DNA of 64,000 bases from Streptomyces sp. CB02400 (GTDB lineage Bacteria; Actinomycetota; Actinomycetes; Streptomycetales; Streptomycetaceae): positions 357,607 through 421,606 of the forward strand of contig NZ_LIWB01000002.1 in assembly GCF_001905725.1 (NCBI RefSeq), in the 5' to 3' direction. Below, in pieces: positions 61,387 to 64,000 of the stretch. The notes beneath the pieces were generated by a model. That model was given only the letters and a program-made list of their open reading frames with translations, was not told the origin of the DNA and searched no databases. How positions within the stretch are numbered: the first letter of the stretch is position 1; the number at the start of each line of letters is the position of its first letter. The position numbers were made by a program, and so were the translations under genes.

Positions 61387-64000
61387 TCACCGGGCGACCG
61401 CGTACGCCTCCACCGACCACAGCGAGTAGCCGTACCGCGTCGCCCGCTTCTCGCCCTGGACGCGGATGTGGCGGACGCCGGGCTCGTCCATGCGGACCGT
61501 CTCCCGGCCGCCACGGCTGCCCCGGACCTTTGCCGCCGTGCGCCAGGTGCGGCCGTCCGCCGACACCTCCACGCGGTACGCCGACGGGTGCGCCTCCTGC
61601 CAGTGCAGCGCGACCTTGCCCAGCCGTACCGGGCGCTCCAGCTCGACCTGCCACCAGGCGTCGGCGTCGACCGGGGACGACCAGCGGGTCTCCGGGTCGC
61701 CGTCGTTCGCCGCCGGGGCCGGGAAGTCGGGTGTCTCGTCGGCCGAGGAGCTCGCCCGGCCGGTGCGGGCCAGGTCGGGGCCGGCGGTGCGGGGGACGGC
61801 GTGGACCGTCAGCGTGCGGGTCGTGCCGGCGAAGGCGAGCCGGATGCCGTACGACCCGGTGGGCGTGCCCGGTTCCACGGTCACCTCGACCGGTACCTCC
61901 ACCGGCGTACCGCGCGGGGCGGTCAGCGCGTCCTTCGGCACCCGGACCTCGACCCCCTTCGGCGCCGTCGCGGTCAGCCGGCCGCGCACCTCGTCGGGGC
62001 GCAGCGAGCCGAGCGTGGCCGTCAGCCGCCGGGTGCCGCCGATGTCGGTGTCCGCGCGGTCGTCGGGCAGCTCCAGGGAGGCGGCGGGCGCGTCCGCGAA
62101 CCAGGGGACCAGGTGCCGCACCCGGGAGGCGTCGGCGCCGGTGACCCGGACGGAGTCCACCGGGCGGTCGCCGGGCGGCAGTTCGGTGGCGCCCGACGCG
62201 GACAGCGCGCCCAGGCGGCGCCACCCCTCGCCCGGCACACGGACCTCCACGGCCCCCCGCGTGCCCGGCTCGGTGAGCACCGTCACGGCGTCCAGCGCGC
62301 GGGCGCGCGGGAGGTCGAGGACGCGGTCGCCGCCGGACCGCGCGGGCGGCTCGTGGTCGATGCCCGCCCAGCTCTCGTACGCCTGCTGCGCCCGGCTCAG
62401 GAACGGGTCAAGGACCCCCGCGCCGACTGTCACCCGGGAGGACTCCAGGCCCGCCCGCTGCTCGCCCAGCCGCCGGTACGCCGTCCAGGCGGCGCCCGCG
62501 TCCCCGGCCCGCTGCGCGCGGAACAGGTCCAGGGCCGTGGTGCCCGCCTCGCCGTAACGGGCCAGCCGCCGGGACCACGGGTCGACCTCGGCGGCGAGCC
62601 CGGTCCCGGACAGCCGTTCCGGCAGCTCGCGCAGGACGGTGAAGGCCGCGCGCAGCCGCGCCGCCGCCTCCTCCGTCCCGTCCGTGCCGGGGGCGGTCGT
62701 ACGGGCCCGCCGGAACGCCTCGATCAGCGGCCGCAGATACGCCGACTCCTCGCCGCCCAGCACCGAGGACGCGGTGTTCCCGGCGAGCGCGGCCAGGGCC
62801 TCCCCGCGCCGGGCGTCACCGCCGGCGAGGTCGGCGATCGCGGCCCGCCAGGACTCCTGGGGGCGGTAGTCGCGCGGGTTCCAGGCGAAGTCCGCGGCGG
62901 TGAACAGCGGGATACGGGACGCCTCCGGCTGCTCCATCGCGTTGGCGAGCAGCGCGGCCGAGCCCGCGGCGACGGCCGGTTCGCGGCCCTGGTAGGGGCC
63001 GAGGAAGATCCGGCCGGGGGCGTAGTCGTTCACCGGGTAGTTGTCCATGGTCACCAGCGGATGCCCGAACACCTCCCGCGCCTTCGCCAGTTGGCCGCCC
63101 GTGATGGTGCTCGGCACCACCCCGACCCCGGTCCACGCCACCTCGACGCCCGCGTCCAGCTCCTCGGCGAGGGCACGCCGGTACGCCGTCGGGCCGTCCT
63201 CGTAGAACTCGGTGGGCATCAGGGACAGGGCGGCGGAGTCCGGGTGACGCGCCACCAGGTGCCGGGCCACCGCGTTCGCCACGTGCGCCTGGGCGCGGGC
63301 GGCGGCACCGGGCCCCGACCCGAACCGGTCGGCGTCCGCCCCGCAGTGCCACTCGCTGTAGCTGACGTCCTGGAACTGGAGCTGGAAGGCGCGGAAGCCC
63401 AGTGCCCACATCGCGTCCAGCTTGCGGGTCAGCGCCCGCAGGTCGTCGCCCGAGGCGAAGCACATCGCCTGCCCCGGCGCCACCGCCCAGCCGAGCGTGA
63501 CGTGGTCGCGCCGCGCCCGCTCCGCCAGCTCCCGGAACTCCGCGCGCCGTTCGGCCGGGTAGGGCTCGCGCCAGCGGGCCTGCCGGTAGAGGTCCTCGCC
63601 GGGCGCGTAGAGGTACCGGTTCTGCTTGGTGCGGCCCATGAAGTCGAGCTGGGCCAGCCGCTGCCGGTGCGTCCACGGGGTGCCGTAGAAGCCCTCGGTG
63701 ATGCCGCGCACGGCGGTGCCGGGCCAGTCGCGTACGACGGCCGCGGTGAGCGTGGCGCCGTCCGGGCGCAGCAGTTGGCGCAACGTCTGCACGCCGTGGA
63801 ACTGGCCGTCGCCGTCCGCGCCGGACAGGGAGACGGCACCCTTGCCGACGGTCAGCGCGTAGCCGCCGGCGGGGAGGGCGTGCCGGGGGTCGCCCGGGGT
63901 GCGTTCCCTGCCCACGCGCACCACGAGCGCCCCCTCGGGCACCTGTGCGCCGGGGGCGGTGAACCGGAGTGCGCCCGCCTCCCGCAGCAGCGCGCGGAGC
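61387..64000 (-). CDS. GH84-like beta-N-acetylglucosaminidase with F5/8-type C-terminus (5' part outside the window)
   Basis: The reading frame runs through the right edge, so the N-terminus is missing; at least 870 residues are present. It has a GH20/84 N-terminal-type beta domain, then a GH84 barrel starting at VRGITEGFYGTPWTHRQRL, a helical region and a C-terminal discoidin-like domain (about the last 130 residues; WWQVELERPVRLGKVALHW). The catalytic motif of GH84 is normally Asp-Asp; here it reads LQFQDVSYSEW, so the first Asp is Gln. The second Asp, the general acid/base, is kept. By family it removes GlcNAc from glycoproteins or glycans. It is 54 nt from the divergent-facing end of the sigma gene on the same strand. 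Confidence 0.83.
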   Translation of the reverse strand, partial: LRALLREAGALRFTAPGAQVPEGALVVRVGRERTPGDPRHALPAGGYALTVGKGAVSLSGADGDGQFHGVQTLRQLLRPDGATLTAAVVRDWPGTAVRGITEGFYGTPWTHRQRLAQLDFMGRTKQNRYLYAPGEDLYRQARWREPYPAERRAEFRELAERARRDHVTLGWAVAPGQAMCFASGDDLRALTRKLDAMWALGFRAFQLQFQDVSYSEWHCGADADRFGSGPGAAARAQAHVANAVARHLVARHPDSAALSLMPTEFYEDGPTAYRRALAEELDAGVEVAWTGVGVVPSTITGGQLAKAREVFGHPLVTMDNYPVNDYAPGRIFLGPYQGREPAVAAGSAALLANAMEQPEASRIPLFTAADFAWNPRDYRPQESWRAAIADLAGGDARRGEALAALAGNTASSVLGGEESAYLRPLIEAFRRARTTAPGTDGTEEAAARLRAAFTVLRELPERLSGTGLAAEVDPWSRRLARYGEAGTTALDLFRAQRAGDAGAAWTAYRRLGEQRAGLESSRVTVGAGVLDPFLSRAQQAYESWAGIDHEPPARSGGDRVLDLPRARALDAVTVLTEPGTRGAVEVRVPGEGWRRLGALSASGATELPPGDRPVDSVRVTGADASRVRHLVPWFADAPAASLELPDDRADTDIGGTRRLTATLGSLRPDEVRGRLTATAPKGVEVRVPKDALTAPRGTPVEVPVEVTVEPGTPTGSYGIRLAFAGTTRTLTVHAVPRTAGPDLARTGRASSSADETPDFPAPAANDGDPETRWSSPVDADAWWQVELERPVRLGKVALHWQEAHPSAYRVEVSADGRTWRTAAKVRGSRGGRETVRMDEPGVRHIRVQGEKRATRYGYSLWSVEAYAVAR

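Overview
The window is a stretch of high-G+C actinobacterial chromosome, almost certainly Streptomyces. The reasons are extreme GC bias at third codon positions, frequent GTG and TTG starts, a MelC1/MelC2 tyrosinase pair, an SsbB-type single-stranded DNA-binding protein, a tandem dynamin-like GTPase pair, a class E sortase motif (LAETG), a chitosan-oligosaccharide locus of the CsnR type, and a PknG-type kinase operon. From memory, the order of the csn, ssbB and tyrosinase blocks matches the S. coelicolor SCO2640-SCO2710 region. No search was run. I see no phage, plasmid, IS element or CRISPR array; this looks like vertically inherited core/arm chromosome with local repeat expansion.

Left part (1-16 kb). 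A secreted GH26-like glycosidase (94-1440, +) converges on an eight-gene minus-strand exopolysaccharide operon (11203 down to 1457): a secreted DUF3344-like protein, a GT4 glycosyltransferase, a polyprenyl-phosphate sugar transferase, a Wzy-like polymerase/ligase, a MurJ/Wzx-like flippase, a NodB deacetylase, a second GT4 enzyme and a Wzz-like chain-length protein. Most junctions overlap by 4 nt. A perfect 19-bp dyad lies upstream. Next come four small secreted proteins of unknown function, with a tyrosinase and its caddie protein among them and strong terminators between them. An alpha/beta hydrolase with a Cys nucleophile and a tRNA-Arg(TCT) follow.

Middle (16-35 kb). dynA-dynB-ssbB (sporulation septation and chromosome segregation) lead to a thioester (TQxA) surface protein with a sortase signal. 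Two unknown small genes, the ABC-F protein EttA, a thioesterase and a conserved unknown follow. A MacB/FtsX-type ABC transporter (an ATPase with a C-terminal AbrB-like domain, plus two large permeases separated by a 105-bp tandem duplication) and truncated haemoglobin GlbO come next.

35-47 kb. A convergent methyltransferase abuts a seven-gene minus-strand signalling operon: GlnX-like receptor, GlnH-like binding lipoprotein, a coiled-coil protein, a PknG-like Ser/Thr kinase, a PP2C phosphatase, a vWA protein and an FHA protein with collagen-like repeats. Kinase, phosphatase and FHA protein all carry zinc ribbons. The layout joins the mycobacterial GlnH-GlnX-PknG amino-acid sensing pathway to a kinase/PP2C/vWA/FHA set like those of TerY-P-type systems, and is the most interesting system here.

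Right part (47-64 kb). After a repeat-rich gap comes csnR-csnE-csnF-csnG-csnH-csnK (ROK repressor, CUT1 sugar ABC transporter, GH4 hydrolase, sugar kinase), with a perfect 15-bp palindromic operator before csnR. Then follow an MscS channel, an HNH endonuclease, a five-gene ECF sigma/anti-sigma/ABC-transporter operon in which every junction overlaps by 4 nt, and the C-terminal part of a GH84-like glycosidase that runs off the right edge and has Gln in place of the first catalytic Asp.
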